Assembly: GCA_949128115.1 (NCBI GenBank)
Contig: OX421962.1
Span: forward strand, 10,076,262 to 10,140,261
Direction of reading: 5' to 3'
Origin: Anaspis maculata
Taxonomy: Eukaryota > Arthropoda > Insecta > Coleoptera > Scraptiidae
Length of the DNA stretch: 64,000 nucleotides
Shown: positions 1 to 10,135 of the stretch, one piece after another
How the letters are laid out: every line of letters begins with the position of its first letter
How positions within the stretch are numbered: the first letter of the stretch is position 1
Notes under the pieces: generated by a model
What the model was told of the DNA's origin: nothing
What the model saw: the letters and a program-made list of their open reading frames with translations, nothing else
The model's database searches: none
Translations under genes and position numbers: made by a program

Positions 1-1293
1 ACAAAACGGCTGTGCAGAATAATTGGACTATAGCCCAATCGGTCAAAGTACAAAAAAGTAGACGAAGGCAGAAAACGCCATAACACCCTGTCGCTTGCGA
101 CGCGCATAGCGAGGAACATGTCAGCCATTTGGGATAGGTTTCCTTGGAGGATCCTCGTGTGCACGGGAACCGCAACAGCGCAACAAAACTATCCTTGTTT
201 TGTATTGTTACGTAGTGTCCTGTATTGTTTTATCATGTCCTGTCTTCCTGTCTACTAATGTTTCTTCAGTTTCGTATTTTGTTTGTCTGTGTGAGCTGAG
301 TGTCTGTTACGCCAGTAATAACGCCATGGATTAGATAAATAGTGACCATTTCAAGTTATTTGATCAGTCAGATGTTGTGAAGCTCCAGGCAAAAACGGTA
401 TCACTTTCAGGGGATCACTTCACATAGAATCCTCAGCCTCAAAGTAAGTAATGTTTGTCATGCACTAATGTCGTCTCACTTTACCAGCAATATGTTTTCA
501 ATTGATCAGAACGCTTGCTTTCGGTTTTGTCCGATTTTCATCAATCATCTTTGGGATCATGGGAAAAGTGGCATACCACATGGTGAGGCAAAATCCCGAG
601 CAGAATCCCATATCACATTGTGAGCAAAACCGCACATGGATGAAAATTTGAGTAATGTCTTCTTCTTACAAGGAGAAACTTGAGAGAGAAGAAATAGACG
701 AAAAGTTGATATTTGACGGGACTCTCCTGGTTGGTTCCCCCACCACCACGTGACATAGGTCCCGCCTCCTAAACACCGACCTGACCTGACTAACCCGAGT
801 ATATTACGCCACCCCTTAGGTACTGCAGACTACCTGTTTTTTGTGGAAACTGATCGGTTCATAAACCAGTTTTTTCGGGAAACCGAGCAGTTCATAGACC
901 TGTTTTTGTAGACAGATTGGTTTTCCTGATTGTTACGGATTTCGCGTTTGGGTTTTTCCAAACTGGGACGACCTTCAAACAAAAACTGTTTATTACTATG
1001 TACTACCATTGTATACTACTATAAATACACGTCAATTGTTATTCGGGCTTGAGCATATCGCGGATCAGTACTCGCTTTTTCGCTTTGGATTAAAAAAAGT
1101 GTGTCCGTTGGCCCATATGTGCTTATATACTCCGACAATTATTTTGGAACTTACGACCGGTTCTTTGGCAAATTCCACATCGACTGCTCTCGAACAATCC
1201 AACACTTTCGAGTGTATTACCAGCGTGTTGTGGAAGCGGCGCCCCCGCCAATACACCTATCCCGTCGGAAAATTTTGGACCCAGTACCCACGC
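1..1293. other. No gene recognised (left edge)
   Basis: AT-rich sequence with no supported coding exon. Reading frames are short and overlap on both strands with no recognisable protein pattern. A short CCTGACCTGACC-like stretch near 780 and repeated CATAAACCAG/CATAGACCTG phrases near 860-900 suggest old repeat debris. Confidence 0.5.
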
Positions 1294-2155
1294 AATATAA
1301 TAGGGAAATAGGGTCCTTGCACGTTTTTTTTTTTGCCTCCAATAATGCTCTGGTAGCCAAATAGCACCACAGACTGAACGGTTTTTCGAAAATCCAAATA
1401 TATTATTTTATTTTGTAACTTTAAAACACAAAAACTGTCAGGCATGCAACTTCCATTCACCGATGTGTCAGCTGCGGAATGATGTCATCGTGCCCCGGGC
1501 TGGGGCTACTTGATTCTACACTAACAGATTGCGACTACGAATAAATGTTTGACATATCTCACTGTCACCGTCTCAGACGTCTGTGGGGCTGACGCTCAAT
1601 TTAGGTTGAAAAGCGCGCAGCACGAGCTTGGGGATGGCCCTGACACGTGAGCAAGGGCGACGGCGCTGTTCGCGGCTCCAAAATTGAAATAGGTCTGTAA
1701 AATAATGAAGATTTGAATTTTCGCGGGGTTTCAGGGCGCAGGGCTGCAACCTCGCAAAGAAAAAAACTTGCAAACGAAAAATAGAACTCTCGGGTTGACG
1801 TCATCGGGCTTTTTCCATTTACCGACACAAGTCGACTTGTGTCGACACAAATCAACACAAATGCGTTCCAATTGATTTGTCTTGCTTTGTGTCATCGATG
1901 CAAGCTAACATTAGCTGACACAAACCGACACAAAGTGTTTTAAATGGGAAGCGCCCATCGTGGTCATACAAGGTCATTGTAGAGGCGACCGTGTTTTTGG
2001 CGCGAAAAAAAAAATCAAACTTTGATCTTTATTTAAAGGATGGACCAATTTTTTTGAAGTTTTTTTTTGGGCGGAAATTATTGTGGATAACGATTTTAAT
2101 GATTTTATGAAGTGATCGTCTTAATATAAAATTCATGCAAGGACCCTATTATATT
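1294..2155. mobile_element. Non-autonomous element with terminal inverted repeats
   Basis: The left end (1294-1321) and right end (2136-2155) are inverted copies: AATATAATAGGG and GGGTCCTTGCA on the left face TGCAAGGACCCTATTATATT on the right. The left end carries a small internal duplication (TAGGGAAATAGGG). No coding sequence is recognised inside. A 22-bp palindrome centred on GTCGAC lies at 1823-1844, followed by repeated GACACAAA phrases. Superfamily unknown; seen directly from the inverted ends. Confidence 0.55.
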
Positions 2156-2269
2156 CAAAATTGAGGTTGGCAAGTCTGACGGACATCGGCGCATATTATC
2201 TACTGTCATTACGCTGTTGCAATCAAGGGTTGCAATGCATTATGCACCCACAACCGCGCAACTTTCATA

Positions 2270-2550
2270 AACAATCAACAGAAAATGAACTAAACATGTG
2301 CAGTTTAGTCGACTTGGGTTAAACAACTCACTACCAGAATAGCCAATCATGTTCAAACCCCAAGCAAAATTTCCCCATGCTACCGGCGCACGCAGCGGGT
2401 ACACAAGTTGATATCGCGGTGGGACAGATGTATTGGCCAGATGTGTTCTACCCGCCTGTTGATATCTCCATGTGATTTCAAACGGTCCCGGGTTTACGCG
2501 TATGCTCTCGAATGCACTAGAATTGCACGAGAGCTTGGCCGCTCGTAACA
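2270..2550 (-). mobile_element. Diverged Gypsy-type LTR fragment
   Basis: Read on the minus strand, the segment starts at 2550 with TGTTACGAGCGGCC, matching the 5' end of the complete solo LTR at 3878 (TGTTACGAGCGGCGATC). It then keeps a GTGCATTCGAGAGC phrase comparable to GTGCATTCCAGAGC of that LTR. The inner end is unclear, so the lower limit is approximate. A similar phrase (GCTCTCGAATGCA) recurs at 2585-2600. Confidence 0.4.
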
Positions 2551-3193
2551 CTGCGTTCAAACTGTTCTAGAAGGAACGCGTGTGCTCTCGAATGCACGAG
2601 AGTCTCGCAACTCCTAACAATATCCTGTAAGTTCTGATCTTGTATGGTCTTAATAAATACGGAAAATCAAGAGATACACCACAAGCTTGATATCCCCAAT
2701 ATCTTCATTGGATCTTCCATCTCCCACTGCATCGTTTTCAGTCTCATTTGAAAGACTTTTCAGAAGTCGTCAATTGTAATTCAGAAAGTTCCCTCCCAGG
2801 TCCCCACTTTTGGAGCAACTTTTTTGCTGCAACCAACTTTTTAATTCTCTTGAAAATGGTTGACAGCCCAATATCTTGGCTATCACACATTACAATTAAA
2901 ATCGGTGGTAGCAACAAAAGTAACCTTTGTCGCCAATACCAGGCCACGAAATGAACGATTGGTTTAGTGACCCCGCAGTAACGAAAAATAACTGTACGGG
3001 AAAAAACTTTTTGGCCGCCGGCCAGGAATATTAGATATTTTCTGGCCACCGGCACCGACCAGAAAGACAGTTTCAGATACTTTGATAGATCAATATCATT
3101 ATTGAATTGAATGAAAAGCATGGCTTCAAAATTTATCATTTTGATAGGTGTAACTACCTCATTAGATCGGCTAAAAAATAGTATGTGCTGTTT

Positions 3194-3296
3194 GTACAGA
3201 AAGTGACTTCCAGGCCTCCGCCGGTTGCAGGCCTCGGCTGGCGCCTCGGCGACTACAAGATTACCTCGTCGGGCAGGAATATGGCACTTTCTGTAC
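3194..3296. repeat. GC-rich short inverted-repeat element
   Basis: GTACAGAAAGTG at the left faces CACTTTCTGTAC at the right. The interior is GC-rich (CAGGCCTCCGCCGG, GGCGCCTCGGCGAC), in contrast with AT-rich surroundings. The size of about 100 bp fits a miniature element or a structured RNA-derived repeat. It makes up the start of a 187-codon minus-strand reading frame that I regard as chance. Confidence 0.55.
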
Positions 3297-3504
3297 CAAT
3301 CACACAATATATTCTATGAATGACGCTTTCTCAAATACCTACTGGAAATCCGAGCAGAAATCGTAAAAATTTGATCAATCAGAAAATTCTCGACTGGTGA
3401 GATCGATAGAAGCTGATATTTTATGCCCAGCAAAACCTCGCAGATACTCTTTTGAATTCTATCAAAGCAAGTCGTCATTCAGAAACGCTAATCGAAATAA
3501 CATT

Positions 3505-3639
3505 ATGAATTCAAAAGGACGCTCTTTCGTGAGGGCATTCAAAGGGATGATGTCCAATCACGCCCCATCCTTCGCCCGCAACTTGGTAGTAGGTCTCGTC
3601 ATCAGTATACCGTTGAACTTGGCAGCTGATAAAGTATAA
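3505..3639 (+). CDS. Candidate 44-residue small membrane peptide
   Basis: An ATG at 3505 opens 44 codons ending in TAA at 3637. The first 25 residues are rich in S, R, K, F and A with no acidic residue (MNSKGRSFVRAF...), then comes a hydrophobic run (NLVVGLVISIPLNLA). This resembles an N-terminal mitochondrial signal plus a single membrane helix. The stop is followed at once by ATG|GTAAGT, a good splice donor at 3642, so the frame could end a 5' exon of a longer transcript. The other two frames here are closed. I do not recognise the protein; it may be a chance frame. Confidence 0.3.
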   Translation: MNSKGRSFVRAFKGMMSNHAPSFARNLVVGLVISIPLNLAADKV

Positions 3640-3877
3640 TGGTAAGTTCTTTTTTTATTTACTTCCAAACTTCCAAATGACTTCCAAACCGTTCCTAATG
3701 ACTTCTTAGCCCTGACCTTATATACCCTCCACCCTAGGTCCTCGGTTGCACCAAGAATTCACAGAATTCAAATGAGAATTCTTTGGTGAATTTCAGCGTA
3801 GCGACGGATGAGAAAATTCTCAATTTGCTGTTTTATTACTGAATTTTTCGGTGCAACCGGGGCTCAAGCATTCATAT

Positions 3878-4398
3878 TGTTACGAGCGGCGATCTCGTCC
3901 ATATTGGTAAACACTCGACCTTTTTTCTGGATCCTTCCATCCATTAGATCGCAGTGTAGAAGTCTGGAGCGATCTGGTGCATTCCAGAGCGTTCGTGTAT
4001 GTGAAACTCAATGGAGACTCGAATGCCTGATCAAGGCACATCAGTCCACTTTGGCGGAGGTGCAGATTCCAGAACACATGGAAAGCACGCGAAAGGTGTG
4101 TGTATTCAGGAATGGTCTAGGAACCGCATATGCCAGGCACTATGGAATTTGCTGGAAGTAGACAGAAGGCTCGGGAACATTATTCGGAGGCCTTATATAA
4201 GGCATCAGCCGGCAGCTCGCGGCAGTATTGAATTGGAAGGCGAAGTGTTAACGCGAGGGAAACAAGCGAAGTACCTGCGATATAATTCCAAGTGGATAAT
4301 TGTTGGCATTTATTGTAGTAGTACGCCGAAATAAACAGTGTGCGTTTTCAAACGATCGTCTTAATTATATTCGAACCTGTACGCGAGATATCGTAACA
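3878..4398 (+). mobile_element. Solo LTR of a Ty3/Gypsy-like retrotransposon
   Basis: A 521-bp unit starts TGTTACGAGC and ends ATCGTAACA (TG...CA with short inverted ends). It is flanked on both sides by the 4-bp target duplication ATAT (3874-3877 and 4399-4402). Inside are a TATA box (TTATATAA, 4193-4200), an initiator-like site about 30 bp downstream, and a polyadenylation signal AATAAA at 4330-4335, in the U3-R-U5 order expected of an LTR. No internal region or second LTR adjoins, so it is a solo LTR left by LTR-LTR recombination. Diverged relatives lie on the minus strand at 2270-2550 and 9885-10135. Confidence 0.85.
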
Positions 4399-4442
4399 AT
4401 ATAAAGCCGTCGAACCGATATAAAATTGTTACTTCTTTCAGG

Positions 4443-4646
4443 TATTCAATTGCTACCATCACCAATCAAGGAAAAAGAATCCTTACCAAATATACCTACC
4501 ATCCGGAACCAATTTGGAAAATTCTAATGAGAAAAACTGAAGCAATACCGTGGGTTGAGCAACTTTCTGCACTTAACAATGTGGCAATTTTTCAAATCGA
4601 GATATGTATTCTTATTGTAATTATTGTGTTTTGTATGTGGAAATAA
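4443..4646 (+). CDS. Candidate coding exon, unrecognised
   Basis: A consensus-like acceptor (TTACTTCTTTCAG, ending 4441) is followed by a 67-codon open stretch to TAA at 4644-4646, with no ATG at its start. The deduced peptide has a polar N-terminal part (YSIATITNQGKRILTKYTYH) and a hydrophobic tail (ICILIVIIVFCMWK). It could be a downstream exon of the unit starting near 3505, but that upstream frame is closed by TAA before its donor, so a continuous protein is not supported. It could equally be an open stretch by chance. Confidence 0.2.
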   Translation, partial: YSIATITNQGKRILTKYTYHPEPIWKILMRKTEAIPWVEQLSALNNVAIFQIEICILIVIIVFCMWK

Positions 4647-4919
4647 ATTAAGCAGTGTGAAATTGAGACGTTTCTTTGTATTGCAAAGGAGCTAGGCCCA
4701 AGTTTGTTTTTTTTTTGTAACAAGTGGCTCTGGATTTGAGATTTGAATTGAACGATGGACATTTTGAAATTTTCGATTTTGTATATACCTCGGTATATAC
4801 CTACCAGAAAGTACCTATACCTCAAGTTTACTACTTTGAAAAAACTTAAATTTTTCATAAGATCTTGTAATCTAGACGAAACCGCATTTCGGCGTTTTCA
4901 GCAACCAAAAGTTTTCAGT

Positions 4920-5202
4920 TTAAGGACGGTGTTGAATTGGTAAAATAAGCGTTGCAAAATCAATCCGTGTGGGTTTATTCCTTAACGGATTATTACCATT
5001 TTGGTCTCTTTCGAAAGCTACAAGGATGTAGCTTGATGAAAATTTGATTTTGACTTTCAAAAAATTATTTTTGGATTTTGGAAATGCCAATGGGCTCAAA
5101 CCTAAGTACATCCTTGTAGCTTTCGAAAGAGACCAAAATGGTAAGAATCCTCAATGGATTAATTTCGCAACGCTTATTTCACCAATATGACTCCGTCCTT
5201 AA
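4920..5202. mobile_element. 283-bp foldback MITE with TTAA ends
   Basis: TTAAGGACGG at the left faces CCGTCCTTAA at the right, and inverted similarity continues inward (AATAAGCGTTGC / GCAACGCTTATT, then CTACAAGGATGTA / TACATCCTTGTAG), so nearly the whole element is a hairpin. The TTAA at each end could be a TTAA target duplication as made by piggyBac-type transposases, or part of the repeat. No coding content. It ends about 100 bp before the acceptor-like site in front of the 61-residue gene. Confidence 0.75.
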
Positions 5203-5347
5203 CAAACTTCTTTAGAAAGAAGACCAAGAAAAACCTCTCATCAAAAAAATCTTATCGCCCAAGAAAAACTTATCGTAATTCCACAAAAGCTTCAGTTTAT
5301 TCAGCACGCACAGTTCCATAAGCATTTACGAAAATTCTCTCAAGAAA

Positions 5348-5598
5348 ATGTGGAAAAAAGTCTTGGAACAGATGGGCAAAGAGTCCAGGTTCGGTCTTGC
5401 CTTTGGCATTGGACTCGGAACGATTCTATATTGGAAAACTAAAGGTCCGTGTTTTAATTTTTATATTTGATGATAGCAAAAACATTTTGATTTTTCTTTC
5501 GTGTCGTAGAATATAATGAAGGACGTCAAGGTCCCCCGCCGGTACATTATAAGGAAGTGAAGAGTGGATGCCCTCGCTGGGGGCCGGATAGTGATTAA
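5348..5598 (+). CDS. Small 61-residue single-pass membrane protein, two exons
   Basis: Exon 1 is 5348-5444 and exon 2 is 5510-5598, separated by a 65-bp intron (donor AAAG|GTCCGT, weak; acceptor TTTCGTGTCGTAG). The phase-1 join gives one frame of 61 codons ending in TAA. The protein begins MWKKVLEQMGKESR, has a glycine-rich hydrophobic segment (FGLAFGIGLGTILYW, about residues 15-29), then a polar C-terminus with GPPPVHYK and a CPRWGPDSD end. Size, basic N-terminus and one helix resemble small inner-membrane mitochondrial proteins, but that is inference and I recognise no family. An acceptor-like site at 5303 (TTTATTCAG) suggests an upstream non-coding exon. Main doubts are the weak donor and the short length. 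Confidence 0.6.
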
Positions 5599-5599
5599 A

Positions 5600-7190
5600 T
5601 CTCTTTATATCGACTATTTTAATGTGTTCTTGTAGTGTACAAATTTGCCTTTATTACTATTCTCTGAACAAATATTTACTATAAAATTAAATGTTTTAAG
5701 ATCACCAGTTATTGAGTGTATTTTGGTAAACCTTGATTGAGGTAATACTCCTCCATTATATGGAAAAAAAAGTTGTGCCACCCCAAAACTATTCCGGCGT
5801 GTAGCAAGAAACGGATGGAAATTTTTGTTTGAGACGTCCCTTCGGGTGGAAACGAGTGGAAAGTTGGAAATATTATAGAAATTGAAAAAAAGATTGAATA
5901 ATTGAGATAATTTCCTCGATAAGGGCTTCATTTTGAACTCCATCATTTGAATCCGGTCTTGATAATAAGCCATCATCAAATTTTGAAAATTCTCAAAGCC
6001 CGACTGGAAAATTTTGAAAAACTGCAACTGCAGAAACCAATATAAATATCTCCAAGCACCTTCTCTGCTACGAGTGCTAGGAGTGCTTCAGTGCTTTCGA
6101 GAACGTTTCATTAAAAAAAAATTAGCAATGGGGTCCATACCACTTTTTTTTTTATTTTTGTTCAAAACAAAGTACAAACTGAGATCACTTCCAGGCATAA
6201 GAATGTTTCACCTCAAAAGTCCCTGCTTTTTTTTCAGAAAAAATGTAGAAAATTCGTCCGGGAACGGGTGGAGCTCAAACTGGAGGACTGATGACGTAGT
6301 AGACTTGTTCTGCGCTTGCGCACTAGGTGGGTCGTCCTGTCATACATTGACCGTTGTTGTCAGGTTTTGTCTGATAGGTAGTGTACAGTCCATGAATATC
6401 TGCTAGTTATGATTGAAACTCACGGAAAAACAAAACAACACAATGCAGCATCTTCTGGTACAATGTGGAATTCATCTGTCAGCAGGAAACAATTACAATG
6501 TCAGTTTGTGGTGACAGTTCACTATAAATCTGGCACTCATGCATCGGGAACCGTTGCCAGAGAGCTACCGTATCAAATTCTGTTTTTGCCAGTAAAATCG
6601 TATCATGTGATTTTGTACAGAACCCCTTGTCTATGACAGAACCCCATTGATCCGCGTAGGTACACACTACACATTTTTCTGAAAGAGTGTTCAACATTCC
6701 AGATTATTGCACTCGCGTTCGCGATATCCTTCTAAGAATTCGATTGCACTTCACGGTTGAAAATAGGTTCATTTGAACTTTTTCAGAATTTTCGTGGGAA
6801 CAAGGTTTAGTTCACGCGTGTGTAGATTATTCAAGGATTGCTCATGCCTCGGCTCATGCAGAGTCCTTTATTATCGCTCCTTGTTGTTGCCTTCGATTTT
6901 ACACGTTATCATTTGAAATTACTCATGTTGCCTCTCGTTTTCGTGTTGATTGGTGCGATAGTTTATCCGTGCTCAGACATACATGTGCTTATTGCCTTTT
7001 CATTTACAACAACATTGATGCTTGATTGAAACATGCAAAAAAATCTTGAAATAAGTAGGTAGGTACCTAATCTACTGATAGACATTTACACTGCTGCGGA
7101 ATATCCTCGGTATGAAGACAAGGAGTATATACTTTATTCCGAGGACAGTCACCTATGCTAAGGAAGGTGTTTCACCGGTGGCAAACGTTG
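5600..7190. other. Non-coding stretch with a dispersed repeat copy
   Basis: The part at 5770-6040 belongs to a dispersed family also present at about 19975-20850 and 28190-28470. Shared phrases include ACGTCCCTTCGG, CGCCCGACTGG-like and GAAAACTGCAACTGC-like wording. The rest, including a TGACGTAG site near 6292, shows no supported gene. Confidence 0.5.
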
Positions 7191-7199
7191 CTACCCTCT

Positions 7200-8270
7200 C
7201 GATATCGTTCAAAGCGGGACAAGTCACGACAAACTGACAACGTACAGACCATATCGTTTAGTCCACTCTGAACGGGAAGCTGTGTGAAACTTAAAAAGTG
7301 AATTGAAGGAAAAAAACATCGTACACGATTCTCCTTTTGCGAGTCCTATACTATTGATGAAGGAAAAACCGGCAAAGAGTCTCTGTATCGACTATAGAGC
7401 TCTAAATGCCACTACGTGTGGGCAAGCAGTTTTCCGATTCCCAGAATAGATCGGCTTGACAGACTCAGCGGATACAGGGTTTTCAGTAGTCTTGATATGG
7501 CATCAGGATATCATCAAGTTGCAATGGATCCAATGAAAAACGGTCTTCGTGAGACTTGACGGCTATTTCGAGTTTTGAAGGATGCCGTTTGGGCTTGTTA
7601 ATGCCCCTTGGGCATTTCAGCAGTTAATAAAGTTTTGGGGCCTCACCTTTGCGAAACGGCATTAGCCTATATGGATGATATTCTGCTGCCTTCGGCAGAA
7701 TTCAGCATTCATTGGCTTGAAGTGTTTGATTCGCTGAGACTGGCTGGTCTAAGTGGTCTAACGTTAAAACTGACAAAATGCTATTTCTTCCAAAAAGAGT
7801 TAAAGATCTTGGAGGTAAGTGCACTTGGCATAAAACCAGATGATTTTGAAATTCAATCTGTGAAAGAGTCAAGACATCCAGTACAGTACGTGAGGTACGA
7901 CCGTTTTTGGGTCTAACTAGCTATTTTCGAAAATTCATAAAAAAAATTGTCCAATTCAACATCAACAGTGTTGACACGTAAAGACATTGACTTCGTTTGG
8001 AGTACAGATCAATAACGGAACCTTCAATTATTGAAAGCAAAAGCTGGTTGAACGACCTCTTCTTGCTCTATTACCGAAGTGCATACGGATGCATCCAGAC
8101 ATGGTGTGAGAGGCATTCTTCTTCAGAGACACAAGCAAATACAGAGCTGAAACCTGTGGTTTATCTCTAGGGGGTGGTATAATTTTTACGTGAGCACCCC
8201 GTACAAATATCGCTTCAGGGTGGAAAAATACGAGTATATTGCCGTTTTGAAAAGAAAGTGCTCAACAAAA
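7200..8270 (+). pseudogene. Decayed Ty3/Gypsy reverse transcriptase and RNase H fragment
   Basis: Translated pieces in shifting frames match the Gypsy pol order. First comes a KPAKSLCIDYRALNAT-like RT start (about 7365), then FSSLDMASGYHQV (about 7490), MPFGLVNAP with AFQQ (about 7580), and the catalytic YMDDI at about 7670 in a frame open from 7608 to 7916. A KCYFF-like palm segment follows, then FLGL-type and VHTDAS-like RNase H starts (about 7905 and 8085). Several frameshifts and stops make it non-functional. LTRs do not flank it; related LTR pieces lie elsewhere in the window. At about 8270-8320 it meets the Tc1 fragment. Confidence 0.85.
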
Positions 8271-8320
8271 CGAGAAGATTTCCCCCAAAATTTGAATCAA
8301 TATAACGAGCAATATAACTT

Positions 8321-8600
8321 TTGATTGCTACGAACGATTTTTGGGCGATCACAATATTAAGAGAATGGATTGGCCACTCTTGTCTCCAGATTTGAATCCT
8401 ATCGAGCATGTACGGGGTAGGATGAGACTGAAATTTAAAGAAATAGATGGACAATTGGATGACTTGGCAAGTGCAGTTCAGAAAGAATGGGAGGCTATTC
8501 CTCAGGATTTTTGCGGGCTTTAGTGAATGGCATGCCGAAAAGAGTAATGGCTCTGATCCAGGCAAAAGGGGGGCGACAAAATTATGATTATTGTAAAAAC
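8321..8600 (+). pseudogene. Tc1-like transposase C-terminal fragment
   Basis: The frame at 8341-8523 encodes MDWPLLSPDLNPIEHV, the hallmark of Tc1-family DDE transposases in which the last catalytic acidic residue is the E of NPIEHV. After a frame change, LVNGMPKRVMALIQAKGG follows (8523-8575), the usual C-terminal helix of the family. The N-terminal DNA-binding domain and the first two catalytic aspartates are absent, and no clear inverted ends are seen. It abuts the Gypsy remnant, so one was probably inserted into or joined to the other. Confidence 0.85.
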
Positions 8601-9884
8601 ATGAAAATAAAAATTATGGCCTTATACCTTCATGTCTACCCAATTTGAGTGAAATTCGATGAACCGTTCGGAATTCATTGTAACAGATTACAGACAGGCA
8701 GAAAGACTGTTTTGTTTTTACTGAGATAATCATGTCCAGCGAGCCCTAATCAAAAGAATTGATACCAAACATCTGGAGTAAAATTTGCCAAAAAAAAAAC
8801 AGGCCCTACTTCAGCCACAAAAGATACAACAGAGGTTTGCTAGACAACAAATTGCTCAGAATCGTCTAGTGAGCAAGCCTGCTGAGGGATATGTACTCAC
8901 GTCAAAAATCTGTCTATTTTTCGGGACGCCAAAGAAATGAAACGCAATATTCAGAAGAATAAAATAATATCCTGGCTATTTCACGCCTAATCCGAGAAAT
9001 TTAAAAACCGTTCCGGGGTAAGATATTGAATCCCACCGCACGTCGTTGTCGGCAAAAATGAACGAGAAAAATCAATAAATATATGTAAGTACGATCGGAA
9101 CAGCTGAGGGTTTGATTCGGGCGTTATATAAAAAAGGGCGCTGGCTATTCAATTTATACGTGAGAACTGAGAAAATTTTGATGTCGTCACATCTATACTC
9201 TCGTCTCCGGACATATCCGATTGCACACCGCAATATGCGACAGAGCATATGGGCCGGGGTAACACCGCGCGCTCCTTGATGGTAAACTCTTATGGCCCCG
9301 TGCAGTGTGCACTACCGCTACCATTAAACAATAGCAGAATCATTGTTGCGCTGTCCGATTTCTACAGTTTTGCTTACATGGTGCCTGGTAATTTCCGTTG
9401 AACGGAGCTACAACTTCGTTCTAGAGTGGCACACAAAGAGGAGTCCGCGTCAAGCACTCGTAATCTATCGCCGATAGCTTTTCTGGGATGTGGATCGCCC
9501 CCCCCCTGTCGGGTGTGGCCTGCCCTCCTCTAAGAAGTGGATCGCCTCCCCCCTCCTTGTCGAGTGAGGCCCACCCTCCCTCTGCAGAGACAAAGCCTCT
9601 TAGATTGAATGCTTGCAATCAATAAGCTTTAGCCTCGGGGTGTTTCACTCTCTGTTGATGCCTGTGGCCTCGGAAAGCGGGATTGCTGGAGCTAGTGGGT
9701 TGAGGTTGGATTTTAGACGGAGCTCTTGCGTGTTTATTCTGAATTTGCCTACATGTGCTGGTGTCTGCTCTGCCATTGAGTCACAGTTGAGCCTGATCGT
9801 TTGTTGGGTACCTTTCACAGAAAAGGTATTCGAGTCCTTGAGCTTTTCGGATGATTTACGTTGTGTCTGCAGTAATCAGAGGGC
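8600..9884. other. No gene recognised
   Basis: AT-rich sequence with a GC-rich direct duplication at 9480-9600 (GGATCGCC, then TCGGGTG/TCGAGTG, then GGCC and CCCTCC phrases given twice). Frames here are short and unsupported. Confidence 0.45.
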
Positions 9885-10135
9885 CGGACCTGGTGGGTCA
9901 GTTCTGGAAACTTACGCTTTGTTACGCGTGCAATCCCAACGTGCGGTGAGACGGCACCTCCGCCAAAATGGACAGATGTGTCTTAACCCACTGTTGAGGT
10001 TTCATTCAGTTTCACGGGCTTAAGCCTACACGCATGTTTTGGAATGCACTAGTAGGCTCCGCACTTGTACACTCTGCGACCTAATGGGAAGAGTCTAGAA
10101 AGATCGCGTGTTTTCCAGAATCGCCGCTCGTAACA
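9885..10135 (-). mobile_element. Diverged Gypsy-type LTR, 5' part
   Basis: On the minus strand it starts at 10135 with TGTTACGAGCGGCGATTC, like the solo LTR at 3878. It keeps further shared phrases in the same order: CATTAGGTCGCAG versus CATTAGATCGCAG, GTGCATTCCA, and TTTTGGCGGAGGTGC versus CTTTGGCGGAGGTGC. It fades out near 9885 and the 3' half is not recognised. Confidence 0.65.

Noticed and set aside
2744..3307. 187-codon open frame on the minus strand
   Set aside because: It crosses a GC-rich inverted repeat and AT-rich non-coding DNA, has no recognisable domain or splice context, and its composition is unlike a conserved protein.
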